A DNA stretch of 64,000 bases from NCBI GenBank assembly GCA_016194705.1, contig JACQAZ010000038.1:124001-188000 (forward strand). Direction: 5' to 3'. The stretch comes from Elusimicrobiota bacterium (GTDB taxonomy: Bacteria > Elusimicrobiota > Elusimicrobia > UBA1565 > UBA9628). The notes beneath the pieces are model-generated. The model saw only the letters and a program-made list of their open reading frames with translations, searched no databases and was not told where the DNA came from. Of this stretch, positions 8,414 through 17,472 are shown piece after piece; the stretch's first letter is position 1, and each line of letters opens with the position of its first letter. The position numbers were made by a program, and so were the translations under genes.

Positions 8414-9805
8414 TTAGTTGCGGCTGATCTCTGCAAGCTCCTTGTAGAGATGCACGGCACTCATGATCGACTTGGCGAAATCGCCGAGATGGACGCTCTC
8501 GTTCTCGCTGTGCGGGTTGGTGTAGGGGTCCTCGACGCCGATCAAAAGGGCCGGGGCCCCGCCGAGCACCTTCGAGAACGGCCCCACGAACGGGATCGAG
8601 CCGCCGCAGCCCATGAAGACGGCGTCCTTGGTGCCGAAGCCCTTGGCCAAGGCCCTTGATGCGGCCTGAAAAACGGCGCTTTCAGGCACGGTCGTCCACG
8701 CGGGGTTGGTCGACTCGCCCGAGAACTCGACGCTCACGCCCCATGGGGCGTTCTTGAGCAGATGCTTCTTCAAGGCCGCGAGCGTCGCCTTCGGGTCCAT
8801 GTTCTGCACGATCCGTATGCCCATGTGGCACCAGGCGCTCTCGTTGATGATGTTGGCGCAGTCCTTGCGCGATGAGGCCTGGATCGCGTTGACCGAAAAG
8901 GTCGGCTTGTACCACATGGAGCGCAGCAGGTCCTTGTTGCCGATGACCTTCGTCTTGGGCAGAACGCCCGACTGCTTGCGGAAATCCTTCACGGTATAGC
9001 GCAAGGACTTCAGGCTCGTTTCCTCGACTTTGGTGAGCTTGCGGACCTTGTCCCACAGCCCGGGGACGGCCAGCCGCCCGTTCTTGTCGGTGACGGAGGC
9101 GATCATCTTGGCCAAGGCCTGCACGGGGTCGACGAGCGGCCCGCCCCACATGCCGGAGTGCAGGGGATGGTCGGCGGATTTCACGGCGACATCCAACGCG
9201 ACGAGCCCGCGCAGGGCCGTCGTGATGGAAGGAACTCCGATGTCGTAGTTGCCGGTGTCGGTCAGCACCATGATGTCGGCCTGCATCTTGGCTTTGTACT
9301 TCGAGAGGAACTCCTCGAGGTGGTCGGAGCCGCACTCCTCCTCGCCTTCGATGATGACCTTCACGTTGACGGGCAGAGAGCCGGCGGTCTTCAAATACGA
9401 CGAGATCGCGCTCGTGTGCACGACGACGCCGGCCTTGTCGTCGGCCGCCCCGCGCCCGTAGAGCCGGCCGTCGCGCTCGGTGGCCTGGAACGGGGGAGAC
9501 TTCCAGAGCTCCTCGCGTCCCGCAGGCTGGACGTCGTGATGGGCGTAAAGCAGCAAAGTCGGAGCGTTCGGGGCGTGGAGCCAGTCGCCGTAGACGTAGG
9601 GGTGCGCGCCCTCGAGCTTGAGAATTTCCACATTCTCGAGGCCGCGGCTCCTCAATAGGCCCGCGACCGCCGAGGCCGATTCCTCGACCTTTCCGGCGTC
9701 GAACCCCGGGAAGCTCACGCTGGGGATCTTGACGAGGCCCTTGAGGTCGTCGACGAAATGGTCTTGATTGGCGCGGGCGTACTCGAGGGTCTTGTCGATG
9801 CTCAT
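8414..9805 (-). CDS. M20-family metallopeptidase (dipeptidase-like)
   Basis: 463 residues without a signal peptide. Metal-site motifs are LLYAHHDVQPAG, then RGAADDKAGVV, then the catalytic pair EGEEECGSDH. A lid domain is inserted at about residues 200-330. It resembles the ArgE/DapE/CNDP branch that cleaves dipeptides and N-acyl amino acids with two zinc or manganese ions. It lies 9 bases downstream of a receiver-domain gene and 2 bases upstream of a hypothetical exported protein. A second, exported M20 enzyme is found at 55323. Confidence 0.9.
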   Translation of the reverse strand: MSIDKTLEYARANQDHFVDDLKGLVKIPSVSFPGFDAGKVEESASAVAGLLRSRGLENVEILKLEGAHPYVYGDWLHAPNAPTLLLYAHHDVQPAGREELWKSPPFQATERDGRLYGRGAADDKAGVVVHTSAISSYLKTAGSLPVNVKVIIEGEEECGSDHLEEFLSKYKAKMQADIMVLTDTGNYDIGVPSITTALRGLVALDVAVKSADHPLHSGMWGGPLVDPVQALAKMIASVTDKNGRLAVPGLWDKVRKLTKVEETSLKSLRYTVKDFRKQSGVLPKTKVIGNKDLLRSMWYKPTFSVNAIQASSRKDCANIINESAWCHMGIRIVQNMDPKATLAALKKHLLKNAPWGVSVEFSGESTNPAWTTVPESAVFQAASRALAKGFGTKDAVFMGCGGSIPFVGPFSKVLGGAPALLIGVEDPYTNPHSENESVHLGDFAKSIMSAVHLYKELAEISRN

Positions 9806-9814
9806 TTCGGTCCT

Positions 9815-10186
9815 CTACTTGCTCAGAACTTTTTCGATGGCCGGCAGCATGGCGGAGAAATTGAAGGGCTTGGGGAAGTAGCCCTTGCACTGCGGGGAGT
9901 TGGGGATCTGGCCTCTGACCTCGCTCTCGGAAAGCGCGGTCGTAAAGAACACGGGGATGCCCTTGGTGCGGGCGTCGAGGCCGAGCTGGATGAAGACCGT
10001 GGCCCCGCCGCCGGGCATCTGCATGTCGAGCAGGATCAAAGCCGGGGGCTTCTCGCCCATGGCCGCCTCGATGCCCTTGAGAGCGTCGTGGGTGATGATG
10101 GTCTCGTAGCCCGCGGCCGTCAGGGTGTCGTCCAGCAGCGAGCAGATGGTCTGGTCGTCGTCGATGACGAGAATCCTCTTGGGCAT
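9815..10186 (-). CDS. Single-domain response regulator (CheY-like receiver)
   Basis: 123 residues, a receiver domain only. The acidic pocket is in LVIDDDQTIC, the phosphoryl-accepting Asp in LILLDMQMPGG, the conserved Thr in FFTTAL and the Lys in YFPKPFN. There is no output domain and no histidine kinase nearby, so its partner is unknown. It heads an operon with the M20 peptidase and a hypothetical exported protein. The ATG at 10186 is preceded by a promoter with no room for a ribosome-binding site. Confidence 0.9.
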   Translation of the reverse strand: MPKRILVIDDDQTICSLLDDTLTAAGYETIITHDALKGIEAAMGEKPPALILLDMQMPGGGATVFIQLGLDARTKGIPVFFTTALSESEVRGQIPNSPQCKGYFPKPFNFSAMLPAIEKVLSK

Positions 10187-10192
10187 CGCCCA

Positions 10193-10221
10193 ATCGTAGC
10201 AGACTTAATCGACCTTTGCAA
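10193..10221 (-). promoter_or_regulatory. Promoter of the receiver-M20 operon
   Basis: On the minus strand: TTGCAA (10221-10216), a 17-base spacer, TACGAT (10198-10193), then 6 bases to the ATG at 10186. This is a leaderless-type geometry. Confidence 0.45.
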
Positions 10222-10226
10222 TTTTA

Positions 10227-10232
10227 TACAAT
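10227..10232 (+). promoter_or_regulatory. -10 box TACAAT for lptF-lptG
   Basis: TACAAT sits 7 bases before the ATG at 10240. The upstream ATG at 10231 overlaps the box itself, and a TTG at 10216 lies before it, so 10240 is the start compatible with this promoter. Confidence 0.45.
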
Positions 10233-10239
10233 GCCCGCG

Positions 10240-11325
10240 ATGCCGATCCTGCCGCGGTACTTTATGAGGCTTTTCTTGCCCGTCTTCGGGCTGTGCCTGT
10301 CGATCTTCGCGGCCGTGCTGCTCATGAACCATTTCCTAAGGCTCTTCAACATGGCGGTCATCAAGGGCATCTCGCCGATCTGGATCGCGACGTGCTTCGC
10401 GCGCCTGCTGCCCTTCATCGCGAGCCTCGCCGTGCCCATGGCCTTCGTGGTCGCCCTGCTGCTCGTCTTCGGGCAGCTCTCCGAGGGCAACGAGATCATG
10501 GCCCTGCGGGCTTCGGGCTTCTCCTTCTTGGAGATCAGCTGGCCGTTCCTGGCGGTGGCCGTGTCGTTGGCGGGTCTTCTCTTGTTCCTCAACCACAAGA
10601 CCAGCCCCGAGGGCTTCCATTCCTTCAGAAACCAATATGCCGCGGCCTCCGAGCAGATCGCCCGCGTCGATCTCGAGCCGCGCTCGTTTGTGAGCCTCGG
10701 GGCCTGGAAGCTCTTCGCCCGCGAGGTCGACAAGGATTCGGGGCGGCTGGGCGGCGTCTACCTTGTGCGCCAGCAGGAGAAACAGCGCGGCATCCGCGTC
10801 GACGCGGCCAGAGGCCAGCTCACGATCGAGAAGGGCAAGGATGTCTCCTTGGAGCTCGACGACGGCGAGATTCAGCTGCCTAACGTCAACCCGCGGATCT
10901 TGACCGCGGGGCGTTTCAAGCGCTACCGCGTCAGCATTCCCTTGTCCGGCGCCCATTTCGACCGTCCGCCGGACATCCAGGAGATCAACTCCTCAAAGCT
11001 CAAGCTCCTGATCCGCGACCCCGGCACCAGCCAACAGCACCGCGTCGAGTACGCCGTCGAGCTTGCCGTGCGCTCTGCCGGCGCGCTGTCCCCGTTCGTG
11101 TTCTTCTGGATCGCCGTGCCCTTGAGCCTCTCGGCGGGCCGCTACAGCCGCGGCCAGGGCTTCGCGATGAGCCTGCTGATCCTGTTCTTCTTCTACGGAC
11201 TTCTGGCTTGGGGGATCGGCTTCGGACGGCGCCATGAGAACCTCGCCTCGGTGGCGCCGTGGACCGCCGACGCGATCGGCCTGCTCTTGGGCGCGTATCT
11301 GACGCGCCGGACGGCGACCCAGTGA
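10240..11325 (+). CDS. lptF: LPS export permease LptF-like (YjgP/YjgQ family)
   Basis: 361 residues. Three transmembrane helices in the first 110 residues (for example LFLPVFGLCLSIFAAVLLM) are followed by a periplasmic beta-jellyroll region (about 130-260) and then three C-terminal helices. This is the layout of LptF/LptG, the membrane subunits of the LptB2FG transporter that extracts LPS from the inner membrane. It overlaps lptG as GTGA. LptF and LptG are hard to tell apart without a tree; the first gene is called lptF by convention. No lptB is present in the window. Confidence 0.85.
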   Translation: MPILPRYFMRLFLPVFGLCLSIFAAVLLMNHFLRLFNMAVIKGISPIWIATCFARLLPFIASLAVPMAFVVALLLVFGQLSEGNEIMALRASGFSFLEISWPFLAVAVSLAGLLLFLNHKTSPEGFHSFRNQYAAASEQIARVDLEPRSFVSLGAWKLFAREVDKDSGRLGGVYLVRQQEKQRGIRVDAARGQLTIEKGKDVSLELDDGEIQLPNVNPRILTAGRFKRYRVSIPLSGAHFDRPPDIQEINSSKLKLLIRDPGTSQQHRVEYAVELAVRSAGALSPFVFFWIAVPLSLSAGRYSRGQGFAMSLLILFFFYGLLAWGIGFGRRHENLASVAPWTADAIGLLLGAYLTRRTATQ

Positions 11326-12401
11326 AGATTTTCACGTGGTACATGGCCAAGCGCTTCTTCCTGCCCTTCCTCTCGGGCTTGGCGCTGTTCTCCCTGCTGA
11401 TCTTCCTCGGCGACATGTTCGACAAGATGAGCATCCTGCTCAAGAGCAAGGCCAGCCTTTGGGTGATCGTCCAATATCTTTGGCTGGAGGTCCCGTACTG
11501 GTCGATTCGAGTGATCCCGATGGCGACTTTGATGGCGACGTTGTTCGCGCTGACGGGCTTCATCCAGAGCGGCGAGTGGCTCGCGGCGCAGGCCAGCGGA
11601 TTCGAGACCAAGGATTTCTGGAAGCCGTTGTTGGGCTGCGCGCTGCTCGTGACGGCCGCGAGCTTTTTGGCGCAGGAGACCGTCCTTCCGGCCTGCTACC
11701 GGCGCGCGCAGATGCTCTGGAAGGACAGCATCCACCCCGAATGGGAATGGGACAAGTACTTCGACATCGCGCTCATCGGCGGTCCCGACGAGTTCATCTC
11801 GGCCAGGACCTTCATCGTCAAGGAAGGCCGCATGGAGCGGCCGATCTTGGAAAAGATCGGAGCGCAGGGCATCGTGAGCCAGCTCGACGCCAAGTCCGCG
11901 CTCTGGGACGAGGCGGGCGGGCATTGGATCTTCTTCGACGGCGTCGAGCGCCAGAACGAGGACGGCCGGACCGTCGAGCATCCCTTCGCGCGCAAAGTCT
12001 CGGATTTCGTCGTGCCGCCTCGCAATCTCGTGCCGCGCACGCGCAATCCCGACGAGATGAGCCTGCTCGAGATGCGCCGCTACGCCGAGCGCATCGCGCA
12101 CCTGGGAGTCTCGGCGCGCGAGCTCAAGGTCGCCGCTTACGGAAAGGTCGCCTATCCCTTCACGAACTTCATCATCTGCGCGCTGGGCATCCCGGTCGCC
12201 CTGCGCTTGCGGCGGCTATCGAAGATCATCAATTTCTGCGCGGCCTTCGGGCTCTCATTCGCCTTTCTCTGGTTTATGGAGATCGGGCGCATGCTCGGCA
12301 ACGCGGGCGCCTTGCCCGCGCCCGTCGCGTCCTGGATGGCCAACGTGCTCTTCGCGGGCCTGGCCCTCTACCTCATCCGCCGCTACGACTACGAGGGCTG
12401 A
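11322..12401 (+). CDS. lptG: LPS export permease LptG-like (YjgP/YjgQ family)
   Basis: 359 residues starting at a GTG inside the lptF stop (GTGA), which gives KIFTWYMAKRFFLPFLSGL. Six transmembrane segments are split three and three around a periplasmic domain at about residues 100-260. It has the typical pattern IRVIPMATLMATLFALTGF after helix 2. It pairs with the preceding permease in the LPS transporter. The gene ends three bases before the arm region of a terminator that serves the opposite strand. Confidence 0.85.
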   Translation: MKIFTWYMAKRFFLPFLSGLALFSLLIFLGDMFDKMSILLKSKASLWVIVQYLWLEVPYWSIRVIPMATLMATLFALTGFIQSGEWLAAQASGFETKDFWKPLLGCALLVTAASFLAQETVLPACYRRAQMLWKDSIHPEWEWDKYFDIALIGGPDEFISARTFIVKEGRMERPILEKIGAQGIVSQLDAKSALWDEAGGHWIFFDGVERQNEDGRTVEHPFARKVSDFVVPPRNLVPRTRNPDEMSLLEMRRYAERIAHLGVSARELKVAAYGKVAYPFTNFIICALGIPVALRLRRLSKIINFCAAFGLSFAFLWFMEIGRMLGNAGALPAPVASWMANVLFAGLALYLIRRYDYEG

Positions 12402-12438
12402 AAAAAGACCGCCCCCGGCCGTGAAGCCGGGGACGGTC
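12401..12438 (-). terminator. Rho-independent terminator of the M4 protease gene
   Basis: A hairpin with 13-base arms (12407-12419 and 12426-12438, one mismatch) and a 6-base loop. On the minus strand it is followed by six T residues (12406-12401). It lies 36 bases after the stop of the minus-strand M4 protease gene and overlaps the lptG stop. Confidence 0.85.
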
Positions 12439-12474
12439 TAGTAACGCCCCTTCAAGCCGCTGTCGTTCGTGTTG

Positions 12475-15069
12475 TCAGCTGTTGCTTCCCCACTGCTGGA
12501 TCTGTTTGAGCAGGTACTCCACCTTGTCCTGAGGCCCCTCGACGCTCAGCAGGAAATCCGAGGAGAGCCAGCCCTTGTACTCTTTGAGCGAGTACTTGAG
12601 CCCGTGGAAGTCGCAGTACTTGGCGATCTCGTTGCGCACGCGGGTCCGGATCAAAGCCCCCGCGCTGAAAGTGAGCTTGGCGCTCACCGTCTGTGCCCCC
12701 GTTGATTCGGGCGCCACGCCCGCCGTCAGCGTCGCGACCGGCACGGCCTTCTGGACCTGGGCCGAGGCTTCCTTGAAGCTCACGCGCGAGAGCGGAGCCG
12801 TCATGCGGTTGACGAGCGTCGTGATCGCACCGGGCGCCTTCGGCAGGTCGATGCCGTGCGCCTTGGCCGCGGCGCGGATCTCGGCCTCGTGCGGCATGAG
12901 GCCGTTCTTGTCCATGTCGTTGAGCAGGACCTGGGCCATCGCCGCCGGGATGTCGCCGGCCTTGGCCAGCATCGTCGGGATGATCAGGCTCTCGGCCATG
13001 GCGGCTCCGGCCGCCTCGCCGAGCTTGGCGATGAGCGAGAGGCGCAGCTTCCAGGCAAATCCCATCCACGCCTGGCCTTGCGCGTGCACCTCGTCGTACT
13101 CCTTGAATTGGTAGGTGTTCTCGCCGTGGCGGATGTAGCTCGGCCTAAAAGGCTCGACCAGGCCGCCGACCAGCGGAATCCTCGCGATCCAACGCGTCAG
13201 GAAGTTGGCGGGGAAGGTGTTGGTCGTGTTCTTCAAGAAGCCGTCGCCGATGATCGGGCTGCCGAAGATGAACATCGAGAGGATGTCGCCCCAGCCCTCG
13301 CTGAGGCCGCCGTTGACGATGCCGCCGATCATGTCGTCCCAGAAATGCCCGTACTCGTGGGCGATGATGCCCGGCCGCCCGGTGTCGGAGCAGTTGGCGC
13401 TGGAGCGGAAGAAGTTGAGGCTCGGCCGGCCGGGCGTGTAGTACGCGTTGCATTCCTGGTCGATGTTCGCCGTGCCTTGGATGTCGCGGTTGATGCGCTT
13501 GTCGGGGAAGCGCGCGTAGAGCCAGTCGTGCACGCGGTTGATGCCCTGGAAGGTGTTGATGAGGTTGTAGACCCATTCCTCGGCGTCCTTGGGGTTGTAG
13601 ACGAACTCGCCCTCGGTGCCGGGCTTGACCGCGCCGTTGATCTTGAGCGTGCGGCCCTGGGCGTCCTTGACGCGCGCAAACGTGCCCTCAAGCGCGGCCT
13701 CGAAGGCGACTTCCTTGCCGTCCTTGGAGACGACCACGAGCTTGCCCTGGGTGTTGGTGTCGACCTTGCTGCCGTCGGCCATCGTGATGGTCAGATTGTT
13801 CATTCCCTGCGGGACGAGCGTTGGGACTCCGTTCTGACGGACATCGCTCGTCTCGCCGCGGCCTAGGATCGCGGCCGTCGCCTGGTCCTCGGATTGCGCG
13901 CCCATGCGCGGGTCCCAGGCGAAGGCGTCGCCGGTGGCGACGTCGACGGCGATCATGACGGGGAAGCCGTCTATGACGTAGAGATTGGCCGTGTGCCAGG
14001 AGCCCTGCGAGTAGATGATCTTTCTTTCGATAAAGTGGAGTTCGTGAGTGGAGTTGGGAGGTATGCCGAGGCGCTTCTCGGCCTGCCCCTTGAGCTGGTC
14101 GTCGGTCAAGGTGCGGTCGGTGTTGACCGCGATGTTGGGATAGAGCTTGCCCATCGACGAGTAGAGCACCGCGTTGCCGTTGACGTTCTTGACGGTGAAG
14201 GAGAGCCTCGCGCCGTGGATCGGGACGCGCTCGACCGTGCCGTTGGGGTTCTTGCTCTCGCGGGTCTGGCTGAAGAGCACGAAAACCGTGTCGGTCTGGT
14301 GGGTCGCGTATTTCCGGAACTCGGCGTGCACCGTGGAGAGCTCCGCGCTCGTCAAGCCGTATTTGGCCGCGTCGAGGTCGATCATCTCTCGAAGCGCCCT
14401 CTCGACGTCCTTGGGCTGGCTCGGGTCGGCCTTCAAGAGGCGCGGACCCGCGTCGAACACGCCGCCCGGCGTCTTGGAGCCGGGCACCGCGAAAAAGCCC
14501 TCGATGGTGACGCCGGGGACTTTCTTCGGGTCGGGCGCGGCGGGAGGCGGATCGAGCTTGACGCCGGCGGGCAAGGTCGGCTCGGGCAGCGGCCGGATGC
14601 CCATGGCCATCGAGGGAAACGCGGAAAGGGAGTCCCGGCCGGAAAAATCGAAGACCTGCGACCAAGGAATCTCGCCCTTGACCGCGTCCTTGACGCGCGA
14701 GACCCAGGATTGCTTCTGGACGGAGGACCCGAAGAGGGAGCTCAAATCCGGAACCGGCCCGCGAGGGGCCTCCAAGGAGGCCAACGGCGCGGGCAATGCG
14801 GCTTCCATCGTGACGGGGGCCGCGAGCGCCTGAGCGGAGACCTCCGAGACGGGAAGGCCGATCTGTCCGGCGGCGGCGCCGGGCAGCTGGGTGACGGCGG
14901 ACGGGGAATAGGAGAAGGAGACGGAGCGGACCGGAAGGACCGTCGGCGCGACGCGCGCGGGGGCGGTCTCGAAAGAGCCGGCCATGGCGGGAGCCGCGGG
15001 CGCGACCGAGGTCAGGAGCAGCGAGAGGCAAACGAGAGCGGCCAAAGACCGAGGCGATGTTGTCTTCAT
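12475..15069 (-). CDS. Secreted M4-family (thermolysin-like) metalloprotease
   Basis: 864 residues with a signal peptide (hydrophobic stretch LAALVCLSLLLTSVAPAAPA). After a long Pro/Ala-rich region comes an FTP/PepSY-type propeptide (about 215-390). The catalytic domain follows, with zinc motif HEYGH in GIIAHEYGHFWDD near residue 572 and the third zinc ligand Glu in GGLSEGWGDILSMF. After the catalytic domain there is an extra region of about 100 residues with a predicted alpha/beta tail ending in LLKQIQQWGSNS, unlike a usual M4 C terminus. It probably works outside the cell or on the surface. The gene is monocistronic with its own terminator. Confidence 0.9.
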   Translation of the reverse strand: MKTTSPRSLAALVCLSLLLTSVAPAAPAMAGSFETAPARVAPTVLPVRSVSFSYSPSAVTQLPGAAAGQIGLPVSEVSAQALAAPVTMEAALPAPLASLEAPRGPVPDLSSLFGSSVQKQSWVSRVKDAVKGEIPWSQVFDFSGRDSLSAFPSMAMGIRPLPEPTLPAGVKLDPPPAAPDPKKVPGVTIEGFFAVPGSKTPGGVFDAGPRLLKADPSQPKDVERALREMIDLDAAKYGLTSAELSTVHAEFRKYATHQTDTVFVLFSQTRESKNPNGTVERVPIHGARLSFTVKNVNGNAVLYSSMGKLYPNIAVNTDRTLTDDQLKGQAEKRLGIPPNSTHELHFIERKIIYSQGSWHTANLYVIDGFPVMIAVDVATGDAFAWDPRMGAQSEDQATAAILGRGETSDVRQNGVPTLVPQGMNNLTITMADGSKVDTNTQGKLVVVSKDGKEVAFEAALEGTFARVKDAQGRTLKINGAVKPGTEGEFVYNPKDAEEWVYNLINTFQGINRVHDWLYARFPDKRINRDIQGTANIDQECNAYYTPGRPSLNFFRSSANCSDTGRPGIIAHEYGHFWDDMIGGIVNGGLSEGWGDILSMFIFGSPIIGDGFLKNTTNTFPANFLTRWIARIPLVGGLVEPFRPSYIRHGENTYQFKEYDEVHAQGQAWMGFAWKLRLSLIAKLGEAAGAAMAESLIIPTMLAKAGDIPAAMAQVLLNDMDKNGLMPHEAEIRAAAKAHGIDLPKAPGAITTLVNRMTAPLSRVSFKEASAQVQKAVPVATLTAGVAPESTGAQTVSAKLTFSAGALIRTRVRNEIAKYCDFHGLKYSLKEYKGWLSSDFLLSVEGPQDKVEYLLKQIQQWGSNS

Positions 15070-15078
15070 GGTGATGCG

Positions 15079-15084
15079 ATTTTA
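15079..15084 (-). promoter_or_regulatory. -10 box TAAAAT for the M4 protease
   Basis: A minus-strand TAAAAT lies 9 bases before the ATG at 15069, with no ribosome-binding site between them. Confidence 0.4.
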
Positions 15085-15190
15085 TCTAAGGAAGGACCCA
15101 GGCCTCGTGGGCCGAAAGGGCAAGGCAACCGAGCCAGAGGGCCCAGAAAATTCCGGGACTTTGGTCTTAGTTCCGGCCTGAGCCCTATTT
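15085..15190. other. GC-rich intergenic region with possible RNA structure
   Basis: About 100 bases between the divergent M4 protease and ychF genes carry no open frame of note. They contain several short complementary blocks: CCCA...TGGG around 15098-15111, GGCC...GGCC at 15101-15113, and GGC...GCC at 15124-15135. No riboswitch class that I know fits. It may hold upstream control elements of the M4 gene or a small RNA; unsupported beyond that. Confidence 0.25.
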
Positions 15191-15193
15191 TTA

Positions 15194-15199
15194 TAGAAT
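15194..15199 (+). promoter_or_regulatory. -10 box TAGAAT for ychF
   Basis: TAGAAT sits 6 bases before the GTG start of ychF (15206). No Shine-Dalgarno sequence lies between them. Confidence 0.5.
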
Positions 15200-15205
15200 A
15201 CTCTC

Positions 15206-16276
15206 GTGGAAATCGGCATCGTCGGGCTGCCCAACGTCGGGAAATCGACGATCTTCAACGCCCTGACCTCGGGGCACGCCGCGGCGTCCAACTACCCGTT
15301 CACGACGATCGAGCCCAACGTCGGCGTCGTCGCGGTCCCCGACGCGCGCTTGGCGCGCCTCAGCGGCCTCTTCAAGCCCAAGAAGACCACGCCGGCCTTG
15401 GTGCGCTTCGTCGACATCGCGGGTCTGGTCAAGGGCGCTTCCGCCGGCGAGGGCCTGGGCAACAAGTTCCTCTCCCACATCCGGGAGGTCGACGCGATCA
15501 TGATGATGGTGCGTTTGTTCTCCGATCCCGACGTCGTGCACACGATGGGCGCGGTCGATCCCAAACGCGACGTCGAGGTCATCGAGACCGAGCTGGCCTT
15601 GGCGGATCTCGCCAGCCTCGAGAAGCAGTACGACAAGGTCTTCGGCAAGGCGAAATCGGGCGACAAGGCCGCCCGGGAGACCTTGATCATCCTCGACAAG
15701 CTCAAGGAGGGTCTTTCGGCGGGAAAGCCCGCGCGGTCCTTGGGCCTAGATCCGAAGCTCATCAAGGATTTCTTCCTGCTGACGGCCAAGCCCGTGCTCT
15801 TCGTCGGCAACACCGACGAGACGGGAGATCCCAAACTGATCGCAGAGCTCGAGAAGATCGCGTCGCAGCGGGACGCTCAGTGCGTGACTTTGTGCTCGAA
15901 GCTCGAGGCCGAGATCGCGCAGCTGCCCGAAGGCGACCGCAAGGAATTCATGGACGAGCTCGGCATCAAGGTGACCGGCCTCGAGCGCGTGATCGTCTCG
16001 GCCTACAAGCTGCTCGGCCTGCAGAGCTTCTTTACGGCCGGCGAGGACGAGGTCCGGGCCTGGACCGTGCAGGCCGGCTGGCGGGCGCCGCAGGCCGCCG
16101 GCGTCATCCACACGGACTTCGAGAAGGGCTTCATCAAGGCCGACGTCTACTCCTTCGGCGAGATCGATAGGAACGAGAAAGAGTCCGTCCTGCGCGAGAA
16201 GGGCTTGATCCGCTCCGAGGGCAAGGAGTACGTCATGAAGGACGGCGATGTCTGCTTCTTCAAGTTCTCCAATTAG
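15206..16276 (+). CDS. ychF: Redox-regulated ATPase YchF (Obg-like)
   Basis: 356 residues. Walker A is GLPNVGKSTIFNAL at the N terminus, switch II is VDIAGLVKGASAGEGLGN, and the G4 position reads NTDE instead of NKxD. That change is the known signature of YchF and explains its preference for ATP over GTP. A helical insert and the C-terminal TGS domain (about 275-354) follow. It binds ribosomes and affects translation and stress responses. It starts with GTG immediately downstream of a promoter. The following methyltransferase gene overlaps its last 29 bases. Confidence 0.96.
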   Translation: MEIGIVGLPNVGKSTIFNALTSGHAAASNYPFTTIEPNVGVVAVPDARLARLSGLFKPKKTTPALVRFVDIAGLVKGASAGEGLGNKFLSHIREVDAIMMMVRLFSDPDVVHTMGAVDPKRDVEVIETELALADLASLEKQYDKVFGKAKSGDKAARETLIILDKLKEGLSAGKPARSLGLDPKLIKDFFLLTAKPVLFVGNTDETGDPKLIAELEKIASQRDAQCVTLCSKLEAEIAQLPEGDRKEFMDELGIKVTGLERVIVSAYKLLGLQSFFTAGEDEVRAWTVQAGWRAPQAAGVIHTDFEKGFIKADVYSFGEIDRNEKESVLREKGLIRSEGKEYVMKDGDVCFFKFSN

Positions 16277-17441
16277 AATCGCCGCGCGCTGCGCGCACTT
16301 CGGCTCCTGCGGCGGCTGCGCGATCCAGGACCTGTCCTACGAGGATCAGCTCTCTCTCAAAGCGGGCCGCGTCTCGGAGCTTCTCGCCCCGCTCGGTTTG
16401 TCCCCGGCCAAGACCCATGCCTCGCCCTCGGCCTGGTACTACCGCAACAAGATGGAGTTCTCATTCGGGGACGTCTATCCGCCCGTCGCCGGGGGGCCCA
16501 CGACCCTGCTCGGCCTCAAAGCCAAGGGGCGCTGGTACGACGTTCTTGATTTGAAGGAGTGCCATCTCCTGTCCAAGGAGACGGGCGCCTTGCTCGGGTC
16601 CGTGCGCGCCTGGGCCGAGCGGGAAAAAGTCCCTCCTTATAATACCCGCAAGCACACGGGGTTCCTCAGGCATCTGGTCGTGCGCGAGTCCAAGAACGGA
16701 GCGGACCGCCTCGTGAGTCTGGTCACGGCTCCCGGCGATTTGCCTAAGGCCTCCTTCCTCGGGGCCGTCCACGAGGCTTATCCCGCCACGACGGTGCTTT
16801 GGGGGACCAACGGCAAGCTCTCCGACACCGCGATTGCCGACCAGACCGAGGTCCTCGAGGGCCCCGGGCACATCGCGGAGACCCTGCGCTTTCCGGAGGG
16901 CGAGCTTAGATTTCGGATCTCGCCGCAGGCCTTCTTCCAGACCAACACTTTGGGCGCGCAGACGCTTTACGGAATCTTGAGAGGCTGGGTCAAGGAATCC
17001 GGCGCAGAAAAAGTCCTCGACCTCTATTGCGGAGGCGGGGGGATCGCGCTGTCGGTCGCGGGGCTCTGCGGGGAAGCCGTCGGCGTCGAGTCGAACCCCT
17101 CGGCCGTCGCCGACGCGAAGGCCAACGCGGCGCTCAACGGCATCGACAACGCGAAGTTCTTCGCGGGGCAGGTCGAGGCCTTGCTCCCGGCGCTGATCGC
17201 GCTCGGCGTCCAAGCCGCGATCGTGGACCCGCCGCGCGCCGGGTTGCACAAGAAAGTCGTCGAAGCGCTCCTGGAGACCGGGCCCGCCCTTCTTTTCTAC
17301 GTGTCCTGCAACCCGGAAGCCTTGGCGCGCGACCTCGGGCTCCTTCAGGAGCGCTATCGCGCGGACCGCGTCGAGGTCGTCGATCTGTTCCCGCACACCG
17401 AGCATGTCGAGACGGTCGTTTGGCTCAAGCGGGCCGGATAA
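16248..17441 (+). CDS. TrmA/RlmD-family RNA (uracil-C5)-methyltransferase
   Basis: 397 residues. An N-terminal Cys cluster (CAHFGSCGGC) plus a later Cys fits the [4Fe-4S] site of RlmC/RlmD. SAM-domain motifs are FFQTN, VLDLYCGGGGIAL and DPPRAGLHKK, and the catalytic Cys lies in YVSCNPEALARDL. It should methylate C5 of a uracil in 23S rRNA. The TRAM domain of RlmD is absent, so the exact target (RlmD, RlmC or TrmA) is undecided. The ATG at 16248 lies inside the end of ychF, so the two are probably co-transcribed. Confidence 0.85.
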   Translation: MSASSSSPIRIAARCAHFGSCGGCAIQDLSYEDQLSLKAGRVSELLAPLGLSPAKTHASPSAWYYRNKMEFSFGDVYPPVAGGPTTLLGLKAKGRWYDVLDLKECHLLSKETGALLGSVRAWAEREKVPPYNTRKHTGFLRHLVVRESKNGADRLVSLVTAPGDLPKASFLGAVHEAYPATTVLWGTNGKLSDTAIADQTEVLEGPGHIAETLRFPEGELRFRISPQAFFQTNTLGAQTLYGILRGWVKESGAEKVLDLYCGGGGIALSVAGLCGEAVGVESNPSAVADAKANAALNGIDNAKFFAGQVEALLPALIALGVQAAIVDPPRAGLHKKVVEALLETGPALLFYVSCNPEALARDLGLLQERYRADRVEVVDLFPHTEHVETVVWLKRAG

Positions 17442-17449
17442 GTTATAAT
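17420..17449 (+). promoter_or_regulatory. Promoter of tRNA-Arg and the receiver gene
   Basis: TTGGCT (17420-17425), an 18-base spacer and a perfect TATAAT (17444-17449). The predicted start is near 17456, about 17 bases before the tRNA. Confidence 0.6.
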
Positions 17450-17472
17450 TTGACCCTGCAAGGCCTTCTTTT

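Noticed and set aside
15811..15822. Missing NKxD motif in YchF
   Set aside because: NxxE at this position is the normal feature of YchF ATPases, not a defect.
16248..16276. The overlap of ychF and the methyltransferase as a frameshift fusion
   Set aside because: YchF ends normally with its TGS domain (DVCFFKFSN) and the methyltransferase has its own ATG and Fe-S motif, so they are two overlapping genes.
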